A stretch of 64,000 nucleotides of DNA, taken from positions 1 to 64,000 of the forward strand of contig CADCAG010000003.1 in the NCBI GenBank assembly GCA_902799355.1, in the 5' to 3' direction. A program made the position numbers and the translations under genes. The stretch's first letter is position 1, and the number at the start of each line of letters is the position of its first letter. The notes below the pieces were generated by a model. It worked only from the letters and a program-made list of their open reading frames with translations. It did not search any database and was not told the origin of the DNA. Below, in pieces: positions 25,222 through 33,267 of the stretch. Origin of the DNA: an uncultured Bacteroidales bacterium (GTDB taxonomy: Bacteria > Bacteroidota > Bacteroidia > Bacteroidales > Bacteroidaceae).

Positions 25222-25273
25222 AATTCTACAGGTTTTCGTTAATGAGCGACTTGATGACTTTATCTATTGCGTC
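25219..25273 (-). repeat. hsdS 3' end with junction repeat J1
   Basis: The reference copy: the last 15 HsdS codons plus CTGTAGAATTATGAA leading into the helicase start. Copies of part or all of it recur at 21157-21208, 22984-23013 and 23441-23462. Confidence 0.85.
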
Positions 25274-26353
25274 AATGGACTTGCGCAATTCTGAGATTGA
25301 TTTATTTGCTTGAGCCAAAATGTTTACCCACTTTTCTTGTTCCTGAGCAGAAGGGTAAGGGCATGGATAATTATATAGCTCATCCATATCGATGCCTGCT
25401 TGACCTGCCGTACGAGATTGAAATCGCTCTAAATGATGACGTAACTCGTCTCTTTTTAAATAAAAGCGTAAAAATTCTTTGTTAATCCCAATAGGGACCG
25501 CTTTCATTAATGCAACATTATATGCTCCTTTAATTCCACAAAGAATCTGGAAAATTGGAGGACCATATCTACCTATCATTATATCATCTTCTTCACAGAA
25601 CTTTTTTGTTGAAGATATGGGAATATAGGTAATATAATCGTTAGATTTATAGTCCCTTATCTGAATAAAACGAATATATCCTTCTTTATATTCATAAATA
25701 AATTGAGACCGAGGAGGTTGACTTCCACCTATGATTTTACATACATCCTTGATTTTTTTCATCGGAATCCCTAATGGGTTTGTCATAGGATCGCCAAACA
25801 TCTCGACAAATTGCGATTTAACCATTTCTTCAGTGGCATCAATCATTCTTAAATAGGACTGCTTCACTTCGTATGCCGCCCAAAGTTTCTCTACCAAGAC
25901 CTTTTGCTCATCTATTGATGGGAGATCGAACTCATACTCTTGAAGTATAGCTGGTGACAAGCGCTTAGACATAGTGCCATCAGCATTTGTATTTGCATAG
26001 TCCCAAAAGTTGATAGAATTCAAGATAAATGGGAGCAATTGACACATCGTGTCATAATCTGTTTTTTCAGAACAAAGATTTTTCTTGACCCTCAAGATAA
26101 TAGAATCACCTGACGTCAAGCCTGAAAAACGTGCTACAGATGCCCTCTGAAGATAAACATTACGCCTTGCAATTAAGACATCACCAGCTTCAAACTTCTT
26201 TGTCGCAGTAGTCAGCATCTTGGTGCTGCCAAACCTTTTTATAACAGGCTCCGCTATATCATAATGCTCTAATCCTACAAACACATCAATTCCACTGTTT
26301 GAAGGATCTTTCTCTGTTACATTGATAATATCTGCTATATCACTTATCTTCAT
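25226..26353 (-). CDS. hsdS: Type I restriction-modification specificity subunit
   Basis: HsdS recognises a two-part DNA sequence and holds the methylase subunits. The 375-residue product (ATG 26353) has two target-recognition halves: residues 1-150 ending in a helix (LPSIDEQKVLVEKLWAAYEV) and residues about 190-350 ending PSAQEQEKWVNILAQANKSI. Each half closes with the conserved P-S-x-x-E-Q-x-x helix start. The first half has GDVLIARRNVYL. The start overlaps the hsdM2 stop by 14 bases. The 3' end is the source of the junction repeats. Confidence 0.93.
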   Translation of the reverse strand: MKISDIADIINVTEKDPSNSGIDVFVGLEHYDIAEPVIKRFGSTKMLTTATKKFEAGDVLIARRNVYLQRASVARFSGLTSGDSIILRVKKNLCSEKTDYDTMCQLLPFILNSINFWDYANTNADGTMSKRLSPAILQEYEFDLPSIDEQKVLVEKLWAAYEVKQSYLRMIDATEEMVKSQFVEMFGDPMTNPLGIPMKKIKDVCKIIGGSQPPRSQFIYEYKEGYIRFIQIRDYKSNDYITYIPISSTKKFCEEDDIMIGRYGPPIFQILCGIKGAYNVALMKAVPIGINKEFLRFYLKRDELRHHLERFQSRTAGQAGIDMDELYNYPCPYPSAQEQEKWVNILAQANKSISELRKSIDAIDKVIKSLINENL

Positions 26354-27845
26354 GCTCAATCATTTCTAAAAATTCAACAAGAGAACCATTCAAATAGGGC
26401 GTTGATTTAATCCAAGAGTTTATGCATTCTTCTGAATCCAAGTCGTCGTCGGCATTATTACTCTTGACATAAAGAGCAATGCTTAACTTGGCATTGTTAG
26501 CAAGGATGTCATCTTTAGAAGCAACTTTTGCGAAATTATCAATATCAGTGAAAGATTCGTAAGCAGTCTTGATTTTCTCAATATGTTTGGGTTCCAAGTA
26601 GCTTTCTGCATTCTTCCTGGTTACTTCCTCTTTGGCATTTATAAATAGAACCTTATTTCTTTTATTCCCTTTATTCTTTCTACATATGATAATGCAAGCA
26701 TCCATACATGAATTAAAGAACAAGTTTCTGCCAATGCCAATAACACATTCAACCAAATCGGACTCTACAAGATTCTTTCTCAGTTCAGCTTCTTCTTTTC
26801 TAAAGAGAACTCCATGAGGAAAGAGAATAGCGCATCTTCCGTTTTCTTCATCCATACTTGCAAGTATATGCTGGAAGAAAGCATAATCTGCACGTCCTTG
26901 TGGAGGAACACCTAAGAAATTTCTGCCCCACTTATCATGGGCAAACATTTCTCTATTCCACGTCTTAATAGAATATGGCGGATTTGCCAACACCACATTA
27001 AACTGTTGTACGCGCCCACCTTTTGTAAATGCTGGCCTTTCGAGAGTATCGTCATTCACAATAGAAAAGTCATGAATGCCATGCAGATACAGGTTCATGC
27101 GAGCAATGGCTGAGGTGCCAGCATTGATCTCTTGACCAAAGACCTTCACGTCGCGCCACTCCTCGCCTTTGTCCTTGAGGTATGTGAGGCTCTTGATGAG
27201 CATACCACCAGAGCCACAGGTGGGGTCGTAGATGCTTTCATGGGGCTGGAGCTGAAGGATTTCTGCCATCAGTTCAACGACAGTACGATTGGTATAGAAC
27301 TCCTGTGCCGTATGGCCAGCATCGTCGGCAAACTTGCCAATCAGGTATTCGTAGCCAGTACCCATCTCGTCGGCAGGGCAGGCAGCAAGGCTCAGTGTGA
27401 GCTTGTTGAAGCTGTTCAGCAAATTGCGGATAATGTGGTCTGGCATCTTGTTCTTATTGGTCCAGATGGCCTTGTCGCCAAAGATGCCTTCCAGACCACC
27501 CACCATTCGACCATCAATATTCTTGCCTGGATTGGCCAACTCTATCTGGCGGAAAGCATCTACCAGAGCCTGGCCGATATTCTCGGAGGTGTTGAACACC
27601 ACGTTCCAATGAGCCTCCGTTGGAATCTGGATGGGCGAATCCTGAATCATCATCTGGGCATAGTCCTCGCCACCTTCCTCAACATAGCCGTTGTATTCCT
27701 CATCGCGAACATCGCAGATGCGCTTGAAAAATACCAGCGGGAAGATATAGTCCTTATAGGCTGCGGCATCAATCTGACCACGAAGGTCAACGGCTGCCTG
27801 CCAAAGGTAGCGTTCCAGTTCGTCGAGTGTTATCTGCTGCGTCAT
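26340..27845 (-). CDS. hsdM: Type I methyltransferase subunit HsdM, second copy
   Basis: N6-adenine methyltransferase. The 501-residue product has the HsdM N-terminal helical domain (LERYLWQAAVDLRG, FPLVFFKRICDVRDEEY), the SAM-binding motif I DPTCGSGGM (about 204-212) and catalytic motif IV NPPY (about 283-286). It is the second of two complete HsdM proteins; the catalytic motif is NPPY here but NPPF in the first. Its ATG overlaps the hsdM1 stop (ATGA), so the two should be made in equal amounts. Confidence 0.95.
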   Translation of the reverse strand: MTQQITLDELERYLWQAAVDLRGQIDAAAYKDYIFPLVFFKRICDVRDEEYNGYVEEGGEDYAQMMIQDSPIQIPTEAHWNVVFNTSENIGQALVDAFRQIELANPGKNIDGRMVGGLEGIFGDKAIWTNKNKMPDHIIRNLLNSFNKLTLSLAACPADEMGTGYEYLIGKFADDAGHTAQEFYTNRTVVELMAEILQLQPHESIYDPTCGSGGMLIKSLTYLKDKGEEWRDVKVFGQEINAGTSAIARMNLYLHGIHDFSIVNDDTLERPAFTKGGRVQQFNVVLANPPYSIKTWNREMFAHDKWGRNFLGVPPQGRADYAFFQHILASMDEENGRCAILFPHGVLFRKEEAELRKNLVESDLVECVIGIGRNLFFNSCMDACIIICRKNKGNKRNKVLFINAKEEVTRKNAESYLEPKHIEKIKTAYESFTDIDNFAKVASKDDILANNAKLSIALYVKSNNADDDLDSEECINSWIKSTPYLNGSLVEFLEMIEHEDK

Positions 27846-29371
27846 ACGGCTTCACGATTTAGAATGTCACGGAACTTCTTTTCTGCATCTATCATCTGCT
27901 GATAGGCTGCCTTGAACTCTGCCAAGACTGCCGAATAGGGCTTCACCTCTTCCTTGTGATACTTCACATACTTATTGGGAGAGAGGTCGTAGTCTTTCTC
28001 AGCTATCTGACTGATGGTGACGACGGCACTTCTGTCTTCTTCATCATCATACGCCTTATAGAGTCTGTAGAGCTCGTCAACATCGTCGTCGCTCAGTATG
28101 TTCTGAGCACGTTGGGGCGTCAGAATCTTCGAGCCGTCAATCATCAGCACCTTACCTTTATGCTCTGCAAGTTTCTCGTCGCGGATGATAAAAAGACATG
28201 GCGACAGACCTGTGCCATAGAATAGCTTTTCTCCTAAGGATATTATAGCATCAACATAATCATGTTTTACGATTTCTTCTCGGATACGCCTTTCATCATT
28301 ACCTCTAAGTAGTGCTCCTTGTGGTAATACTACAGCCATTCTTCCCGTAATACTATGCATACTGCATATCATATGCTGCAACCAGGCATAATCGCCGTTA
28401 CTGTCAGAGGGCGTTCCCCAAAGATTTCGTCCATAGCGATCAGTCTTCCATGCCTCTGCCCCCCAGTTCTCCAGCGAGAAAGGTGGATTGGCTATCACGC
28501 AGTCGAAGTGTGCCAGATGTTCGTTGGCAAGAATCTTGGGGTCGCGCAGGGTGTCGCCACACATGATGTTAAAGTCGTTGGCACCATGCAGGAAGAGGTT
28601 CATCTTGGCAACAGCGGCATTGGTGACATTCTTCTCCTGTCCGAAGATGGCGCCACAGCACTGCTCGTCATTCTTCATGTGGTGAACAGCCTCGATAAGC
28701 ATACCACCAGAACCACAGGCAGGGTCATAGACCGTCTCGCCTGGCTTGGGGTCAAGAATGCGCACCAAGAGTCTGACCACTGAACGAGGGGTATAGAATT
28801 CTCCTGCTTTGGCTTTCGAGAGGTCAGCAAACTTCTTCAGCAACATCTCGTAGGCATCGCCCATCAAGTCAGCGGCATAGTCAAGATTGCCCAGACGGCG
28901 CTTGCTCATATGCTCTATCAGGTCGCGTAACTTCTCGTCGCTAAACACATTCTTATTGCTCCAGTTGGCAGTAGAGAACACGCTCAACACACCATAAAGC
29001 GTCATGGGGTTGGCAAACTCTATCTGGCGCATGGCTCCGATAATGGCGCTACCAATATCTGTGGTGCGCTCACGGATGTCGTTCCAATGGCAACCAGCAG
29101 GTATCACAAACCTGTGCTGTTCAGGAAGCGAGGCAAACTCCTCGTCACCATCAGAGATAGCCAGTGCGGCCTTCGTCTCTTCATCATACACATCGCTGAT
29201 GCGCTTGAAGTAGAGCAGAGGGGTAATATACTCTTTGAAGGCATCCTGCGACACTGGGCCACGAAGAATATTGCAGGCCTCGTACAAGAAGTTATACAAC
29301 TCCTTGCTGGTGCCTATTTCTTCAGCATCTTTAGCTGCCTTCTTTCTCTTAGAATCTATCTTATATATCAT
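27842..29371 (-). CDS. hsdM: Type I methyltransferase subunit HsdM, first copy
   Basis: N6-adenine methyltransferase. The 509-residue product from ATG 29371 has the N-terminal domain (LYNFLYEACNILRGPVSQD, TPLLYFKRISDVYDEE), motif I DPACGSGGM (about 214-222) and motif IV NPPF (about 292-295). It is full length and heads the operon. An upstream frame extension to 29470 was rejected because it reads through the predicted promoter. Two different intact HsdM subunits with a single two-domain HsdS suggest that each recognises one half-site. Confidence 0.95.
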   Translation of the reverse strand: MIYKIDSKRKKAAKDAEEIGTSKELYNFLYEACNILRGPVSQDAFKEYITPLLYFKRISDVYDEETKAALAISDGDEEFASLPEQHRFVIPAGCHWNDIRERTTDIGSAIIGAMRQIEFANPMTLYGVLSVFSTANWSNKNVFSDEKLRDLIEHMSKRRLGNLDYAADLMGDAYEMLLKKFADLSKAKAGEFYTPRSVVRLLVRILDPKPGETVYDPACGSGGMLIEAVHHMKNDEQCCGAIFGQEKNVTNAAVAKMNLFLHGANDFNIMCGDTLRDPKILANEHLAHFDCVIANPPFSLENWGAEAWKTDRYGRNLWGTPSDSNGDYAWLQHMICSMHSITGRMAVVLPQGALLRGNDERRIREEIVKHDYVDAIISLGEKLFYGTGLSPCLFIIRDEKLAEHKGKVLMIDGSKILTPQRAQNILSDDDVDELYRLYKAYDDEEDRSAVVTISQIAEKDYDLSPNKYVKYHKEEVKPYSAVLAEFKAAYQQMIDAEKKFRDILNREAV

Positions 29372-29397
29372 GAAAATATTCGCATGCTTCTGAAATG

Positions 29398-29405
29398 CAA
29401 AGATA
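29398..29405 (-). promoter_or_regulatory. Type I operon promoter -7 box
   Basis: TATCTTTG on the minus strand, 26 bases upstream of the hsdM1 ATG. The -33 element is not clear at the expected spacing. Confidence 0.5.
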
Positions 29406-29491
29406 GCAAATAAAAATGAAAGTAATACGCTTTTGGATGAAAAACTTTTAAAAACAGGCTGAAAATACAACTAATACAGACGCGGGAACAG

Positions 29492-29511
29492 CTAAGCCAG
29501 CGCTGGCTTAG
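29492..29511. repeat. Perfect 20-base palindrome
   Basis: CTAAGCCAGCGCTGGCTTAG, fully self-complementary, upstream of the type I operon. A degenerate GCTAAG copy lies about 40 bases further. Could be an operator or a bidirectional terminator. Confidence 0.7.
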
Positions 29512-29628
29512 TTGTATTTAGTATGCAGATACAGCTGTCTCGCGCTTGGCTACAGCTAAGTAGCGTCTGGGGATAGCTATTTTTGCGAAAAAGTTGCAAA
29601 AAACAGAGGGGAAACAAGAAAAATGAAA

Positions 29629-29831
29629 CACTTCCCCTAAATCGTCGGAAACACCAGTATACAAAGGGATAGTGCGAGGGTAAGTCTTGCTCAAACACTT
29701 ACCCAACACTTAGTAAACACTTACCCTCGCCATTGACTAAGTGTAGGGGAAGTGTAGGGTAAGTGTTGAACAAACACTTCCCCTCTCTCTATCCCTTTCT
29801 GCATCGGCATTTCAGACGGTTAGGGTAAGTG
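29629..29831. repeat. Cluster of seven CACTT(A/C)CCC motifs in both orientations
   Basis: CACTTACCC at 29696 and 29718; its complement GGGTAAGTG at 29757 and 29823; CACTTCCCC at 29629 and 29775; its complement GGGGAAGTG at 29746. They fill the 487-base gap between hsdM1 and the 3' end of cbiB and can form many alternative stems. No gene is visible in 29471-29858. Confidence 0.75.
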
Positions 29832-29858
29832 TTAAGTCTTTATCTGCGACTGGTATTG

Positions 29859-30797
29859 TCATATCAAAGAGACTGCTGCAACCAGCACAATCATCAATAC
29901 CTCTGCCGTGCGATTCACTCGTACGGCAGTTTTCATGTCGTCTGTGGTCAGCGGGCGGTCGTTGGTGCCGATATAGGGTTTGTCAAACAGTTGGCCGAAG
30001 TAATAGTGGGGACCACCGAAGCGACAGTTAAGAATGCCTGCCAAGGCAGCTTCGGGGTAGCCGCTGTTGGGTGAGGCGTGATTTCGTCCGTTCTGACGGA
30101 CGAAAGCCGTGAGTCGCGGTTTCCCCGCGGCTACCACCATCAGCAGGGCGGTGAGACGGGCGGGGATGTAGTTGGCGATGTCGTCGATATGTGCTGCCCA
30201 ACAGCCGAAGTCGCGGTAGCGGTCGGTCTTGTAGCCTATCATGGAGTCGAGGGTGTTGACCATCTTATACGCCATCATGCCAGGGATTCCCAAGAGCATG
30301 TACCAGAAGAGTGGGGCAATGACGCCGTCGCTGAGGTTCTCGGCAAGCGTCTCCAAGGCGGCCGTGCGAACCTCTTGCGCAGAGAGTGCTGAGGTGTCGC
30401 GCCCTACGATGCGGGCCACCTGTCTGCGCCCTTCTTCCAACGAACGGTCGACAGCCAGGAATACCTGGCGTACCTCACGGATGAGTGTGGTACCTGCCAG
30501 GCAGTAGAAGACAAGGATAGAGTCAAAGACCCACCCCCAGCCCCTCCCTGATATGGAGGGGAGTAAATAGATATAATGGCGAATAAGATAAGTAGCAACA
30601 TATACGAAAATAATGAGACCGATGGCCATGAGGGCACCCTTCAGTTTGCGGTGTGTCCCTTTGTTCAGACGACGCTCGCCAAAGGCAATCATCTTGCCAA
30701 AGCCAACAACGGGATGGGGCAGCCATGCGGGGTCGCCCAAGAACAGGTCGAGGAACCAGCCGAGGAGCAGGGGCAATATGATGAATACGGATTGCAC
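29859..30797 (-). CDS. cbiB: Adenosylcobinamide-phosphate synthase
   Basis: CbiB is a membrane protein that attaches aminopropanol (phosphate) to cobyric acid. The 312-residue product has the N-terminal LDLFLGDPAWLPHPVVGFGK (about 15-34), several membrane helices, LSDGVIAPLFWYMLLGIPG and the C-terminal PNSGYPEAALAGIL. The start appears to be GTG at 30797, 3 bases after the cobD stop, within a CACGGATT repeat. Residues about 78-91 (LLPSISGRGWGWVF) come from a G/C-rich element inserted in frame. Confidence 0.92.
   Translation of the reverse strand: MQSVFIILPLLLGWFLDLFLGDPAWLPHPVVGFGKMIAFGERRLNKGTHRKLKGALMAIGLIIFVYVATYLIRHYIYLLPSISGRGWGWVFDSILVFYCLAGTTLIREVRQVFLAVDRSLEEGRRQVARIVGRDTSALSAQEVRTAALETLAENLSDGVIAPLFWYMLLGIPGMMAYKMVNTLDSMIGYKTDRYRDFGCWAAHIDDIANYIPARLTALLMVVAAGKPRLTAFVRQNGRNHASPNSGYPEAALAGILNCRFGGPHYYFGQLFDKPYIGTNDRPLTTDDMKTAVRVNRTAEVLMIVLVAAVSLI
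30528..30563. repeat. CCCCTCC/GGAGGGG element inside cbiB
   Basis: ACCCACCCCCAGCCCCTCC, then CTGATAT, then GGAGGGG. The core CCCCTCC-CTGATAT-GGAGGGG is a hairpin (30541-30561). It stays in frame within cbiB and encodes a Gly/Trp-rich insert. Confidence 0.75.
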
Positions 30798-30813
30798 GGA
30801 TTACACGGATTTT
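30784..30813. repeat. CACGGATT tandem repeat at the cobD-cbiB junction
   Basis: TACGGATTG-CACGGATTA-CACGGATTT-TACG: three 9-base units. The repeat supplies the last codons and TAA of cobD and the GTG start of cbiB. A diverged copy forms the first codons of btuC at 47316. Confidence 0.8.
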
Positions 30814-31769
30814 ACGAATTCTTGAATAGCAGCCACCAGCACATCGTTCTCTGCTGGTGTCTGGGCGGCAATGCGGAAGTGGCGGGCGGTGAGTCCACGG
30901 AAGTTGGAGGCATCGCGAATGAGCAGATGGTGCTGGCGGGCCAGGTAGTCCTTTAGTTCTGCGGCAGTATGTCCTGACGTAAACTGAGCAAGGATGAAGT
31001 TGGTCTGCGTCTCTTGCGTGAGGATGCCGTCAATCTGTTGCAGCATGTCGCGCAACCGACAGGCCTCGTTCAGGTCGGGCGTACAGCGCAACTCGTCATT
31101 GTGCAGCAGGAACTTGCCAGCCTCGACAGCCAGGGACGACACACTCCAAGGACGCAGAAAGTGGCGCAGATGAGCTGTCAGTGCGGTATGTGCAGTGATG
31201 TAGCCCAGTCGTAAGCCCGGTATTCCGTAGGTCTTGGTGAAGGAGTGAATCTGGATGAGGTTCGGCATGCGTGCTGCCCATCGTGGCTGCATGATGAAAT
31301 GGTGGGTATAGTTCTCGTAGGACTGGTCGACAACCACCAGGTCGTACTGCGCCATCATGCGGTCTATCACCGACTGGTCGTAGACGTCGCCTGTAGGATT
31401 GTTGGGGTTGCAGAGCCACAGCATGCGGTGCTCCTCGTCAGTACGGGGAAACAGTTGGCAGGCGTCTTCATACTCACTGAACGTAGGGCGCGGAATGTCG
31501 GCCTGCAGCGGGAAAGCCTGTGCGATGAGGTAGATGGCCTCGGTAGCCCCGTTGGTGACGATGACTTGTTCAGGGGCGATGTCCTGTTGCTCGGCAATCA
31601 GCTGTTCCAGCGACCATGCCTCAGGTTCCGGGTAGTGGCTGGCAAACTCAGGGTGAGCAGCCAGATAGCCCATCAGTGCCTGATGACTCTTCTGTGCACA
31701 GATGTTCGACGAGAAGTCTGAGACGATGTGCGGGTACTGGTAGGCGTCGTCGCCGTGTCCTTTAATCAT
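30801..31769 (-). CDS. cobD: Threonine-phosphate decarboxylase / aminotransferase-fold protein
   Basis: PLP enzyme expected to make (R)-1-amino-2-propanol phosphate for CbiB. The 322-residue product from ATG 31769 has the aminotransferase fold type I pattern: N-terminal SDFSSNICAQKSH, ILANPNNPTG-type WLCNPNNPTGDV, VVVDQSYENY, and the PLP lysine in HSFTKTYGIPGLRLGY (Lys about 177). It is close to histidinol-phosphate aminotransferases, but its place between cbiP and cbiB assigns the role. Its start overlaps the cbiP stop by 8 bases (ATGATTAA). Confidence 0.9.
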   Translation of the reverse strand: MIKGHGDDAYQYPHIVSDFSSNICAQKSHQALMGYLAAHPEFASHYPEPEAWSLEQLIAEQQDIAPEQVIVTNGATEAIYLIAQAFPLQADIPRPTFSEYEDACQLFPRTDEEHRMLWLCNPNNPTGDVYDQSVIDRMMAQYDLVVVDQSYENYTHHFIMQPRWAARMPNLIQIHSFTKTYGIPGLRLGYITAHTALTAHLRHFLRPWSVSSLAVEAGKFLLHNDELRCTPDLNEACRLRDMLQQIDGILTQETQTNFILAQFTSGHTAAELKDYLARQHHLLIRDASNFRGLTARHFRIAAQTPAENDVLVAAIQEFVKSV

Positions 31770-33267
31770 GGTCCGAGATGATTTGATAGAGTTTGTCCAT
31801 GTCGACATGCTGCCGCACATGCGCTGCCAGCTTGTCGTATTGCTGGTCTTTGAAGGACTCAGGGGAGGACTCATGGGGACAGTCCCCATGTAATCCGCTA
31901 CGCTGCTCACACAGGGGACAGTCCCCCTGATTCCCGTGATTCAGCAGGTGCTCAATGACGGGGGCGTTGTCGAGGAAGCCGTGGATATAGGTGCCGATGC
32001 AGTGGTCGGTCTGCAGGATGGCCTGGTCGGTATCGCTGACACCTTGGTGAATCTCATAGCCTTGACACGTTTGCCCATTGAATGGGAACGTCACCTGACG
32101 CGTAGTCTTCTCTGCCGTCATCGTGGTATGGATGGGTAGCAGACCGAGTCCTGGCAGACTGCTGATGCTGCCTTCAATGCCGTCGGGGTCGTTGACGGTC
32201 TGTCCTAACATCTGATAGCCGCCACAAATGCCAACGACCAGCTTGCCGTTGCGGTGAGCACGCAGAATAGCCTGTGCACAACCGTTACGGCGCAGTTCCA
32301 GCAGGTCGTCGAGTGTCGACTTGGTGCCTGGCAGGATGATGATGTCGGCCTCTTGTAAGTCGCTGGTGTTGTTGGTATAGAAGAGGTTGACGCGCGGGTC
32401 ACGCTCCAGCGTGTCGAAGTCGGTGAAGTTGCTGATATGCCGCAGCAGGATGACGGCAATGTTCACCTTGCCCTCAGCCAGTTGGCGCTGCTTCTTTTCA
32501 AGACTCACCGAGTCCTCTTCGTCGATATAGATATCTTTATAATAAGGTATAACGCCAAGGACAGGAATTCCGCAGAGGTCTTCCAGCATCTTACGACCTT
32601 CGTCGAACAGCCGCATGTCGCCACGGAACTTATTGATGATGATGCCCTTGATGAGTGCCCTGTCCTCTGGCGTCTGTAGCATGATGCTGCCATAGACACT
32701 GGCAAAGACACCACCGCGGTCGATGTCGCCCACCAGGATGACATCCGCCTTGGCATGCTGCGCCATTGACATGTTCACCAAGTCGCGGTCGCGGAGGTTA
32801 ATCTCAGCAATGCTGCCGGCACCTTCCATGACAATGGGGTTGTAGCGTGAGGCCAGGAGGTCGAAGGCGGCATGGACCTCGGAGGGGAAATCAATTCCCT
32901 CGTTCAGACCCCTCCTGACCTCCCCTAACTTAGGGGAGGAATGCCAGTAGTCGTAGGCATCCTTGTTGCCGATGGGCTTGCCGTGCAGCACCACCTGCGA
33001 GGTATGGTCGGAGTTGGGCTTCAGCAGTAGCGGGTTCATGTCCGAATGACAGGGGATGCCCGCCGCTTCCGCCTGTACAGCCTGTGCGCGTCCTATCTCC
33101 AGTCCGTCAGGTGTTACATAGCTGTTCAGGGCCATATTCTGTGCCTTGAAAGGGGCAGGGCTGTAGCCGTCCTGTCGGAAGATACGGCAGAAGGCGGCAG
33201 CCACGATGCTCTTACCGACATCGCTGCCTGTTCCGGCAAACATGATAGGATGTAGACGACGTTTCAT
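31762..33267 (-). CDS. cbiP: Cobyric acid synthase
   Basis: CbiP amidates side chains b, d, e and g of the corrin ring using glutamine. The 501-residue product has the P-loop GTGSDVGKS (12-20), SDMNPLLLKPN, EGAGSIAEINLRDRDLVNM, the amidotransferase Cys in GICGGYQMLG (about 344) and the His in GTYIHGFLDN. Two in-frame element insertions are visible: residues about 110-122 (SSPKLGEVRRGLNEG) and about 446-466 (GDCPLCEQRSGLHGDCP). Both lie on surface linkers rather than in motifs. It overlaps cbiA by 4 bases. Confidence 0.95.
   Translation of the reverse strand: MKRRLHPIMFAGTGSDVGKSIVAAAFCRIFRQDGYSPAPFKAQNMALNSYVTPDGLEIGRAQAVQAEAAGIPCHSDMNPLLLKPNSDHTSQVVLHGKPIGNKDAYDYWHSSPKLGEVRRGLNEGIDFPSEVHAAFDLLASRYNPIVMEGAGSIAEINLRDRDLVNMSMAQHAKADVILVGDIDRGGVFASVYGSIMLQTPEDRALIKGIIINKFRGDMRLFDEGRKMLEDLCGIPVLGVIPYYKDIYIDEEDSVSLEKKQRQLAEGKVNIAVILLRHISNFTDFDTLERDPRVNLFYTNNTSDLQEADIIILPGTKSTLDDLLELRRNGCAQAILRAHRNGKLVVGICGGYQMLGQTVNDPDGIEGSISSLPGLGLLPIHTTMTAEKTTRQVTFPFNGQTCQGYEIHQGVSDTDQAILQTDHCIGTYIHGFLDNAPVIEHLLNHGNQGDCPLCEQRSGLHGDCPHESSPESFKDQQYDKLAAHVRQHVDMDKLYQIISDHD
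31872..31929. repeat. GGGGACAGTCCCC palindrome pair inside cbiP
   Basis: CATGGGGACAGTCCCCATG (31872-31890, arms perfect) and CAGGGGACAGTCCCCCTG (31912-31929) frame 21 bases. The whole stretch stays in frame near the CbiP C-terminus and encodes two GDCP units. Confidence 0.85.
32902..32939 (-). repeat. Palindromic element PE-B, copy 3, inside cbiP
   Basis: GTTCAGACCCC then CTCCTGACCT then CCCCTAACTTAGGGG, the same architecture and core as the two copies between dnaE and trxA. It encodes SSPKLGEVRRGLNEG on the minus strand, an in-frame insertion ahead of EVHAAFDLLASRYN. Confidence 0.88.

Noticed and set aside
25226-26353. Phase-variable hsdS shufflon
   Set aside because: Only one full hsdS and one short same-direction 3' remnant are present; no inverted hsdS copy and no recombinase gene in the window.
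31770-31910. Longer N-terminus for CobD
   Set aside because: The extension lies inside the cbiP 3' end and its palindromes; the ATG at 31769 overlaps the cbiP stop as expected for coupled genes.
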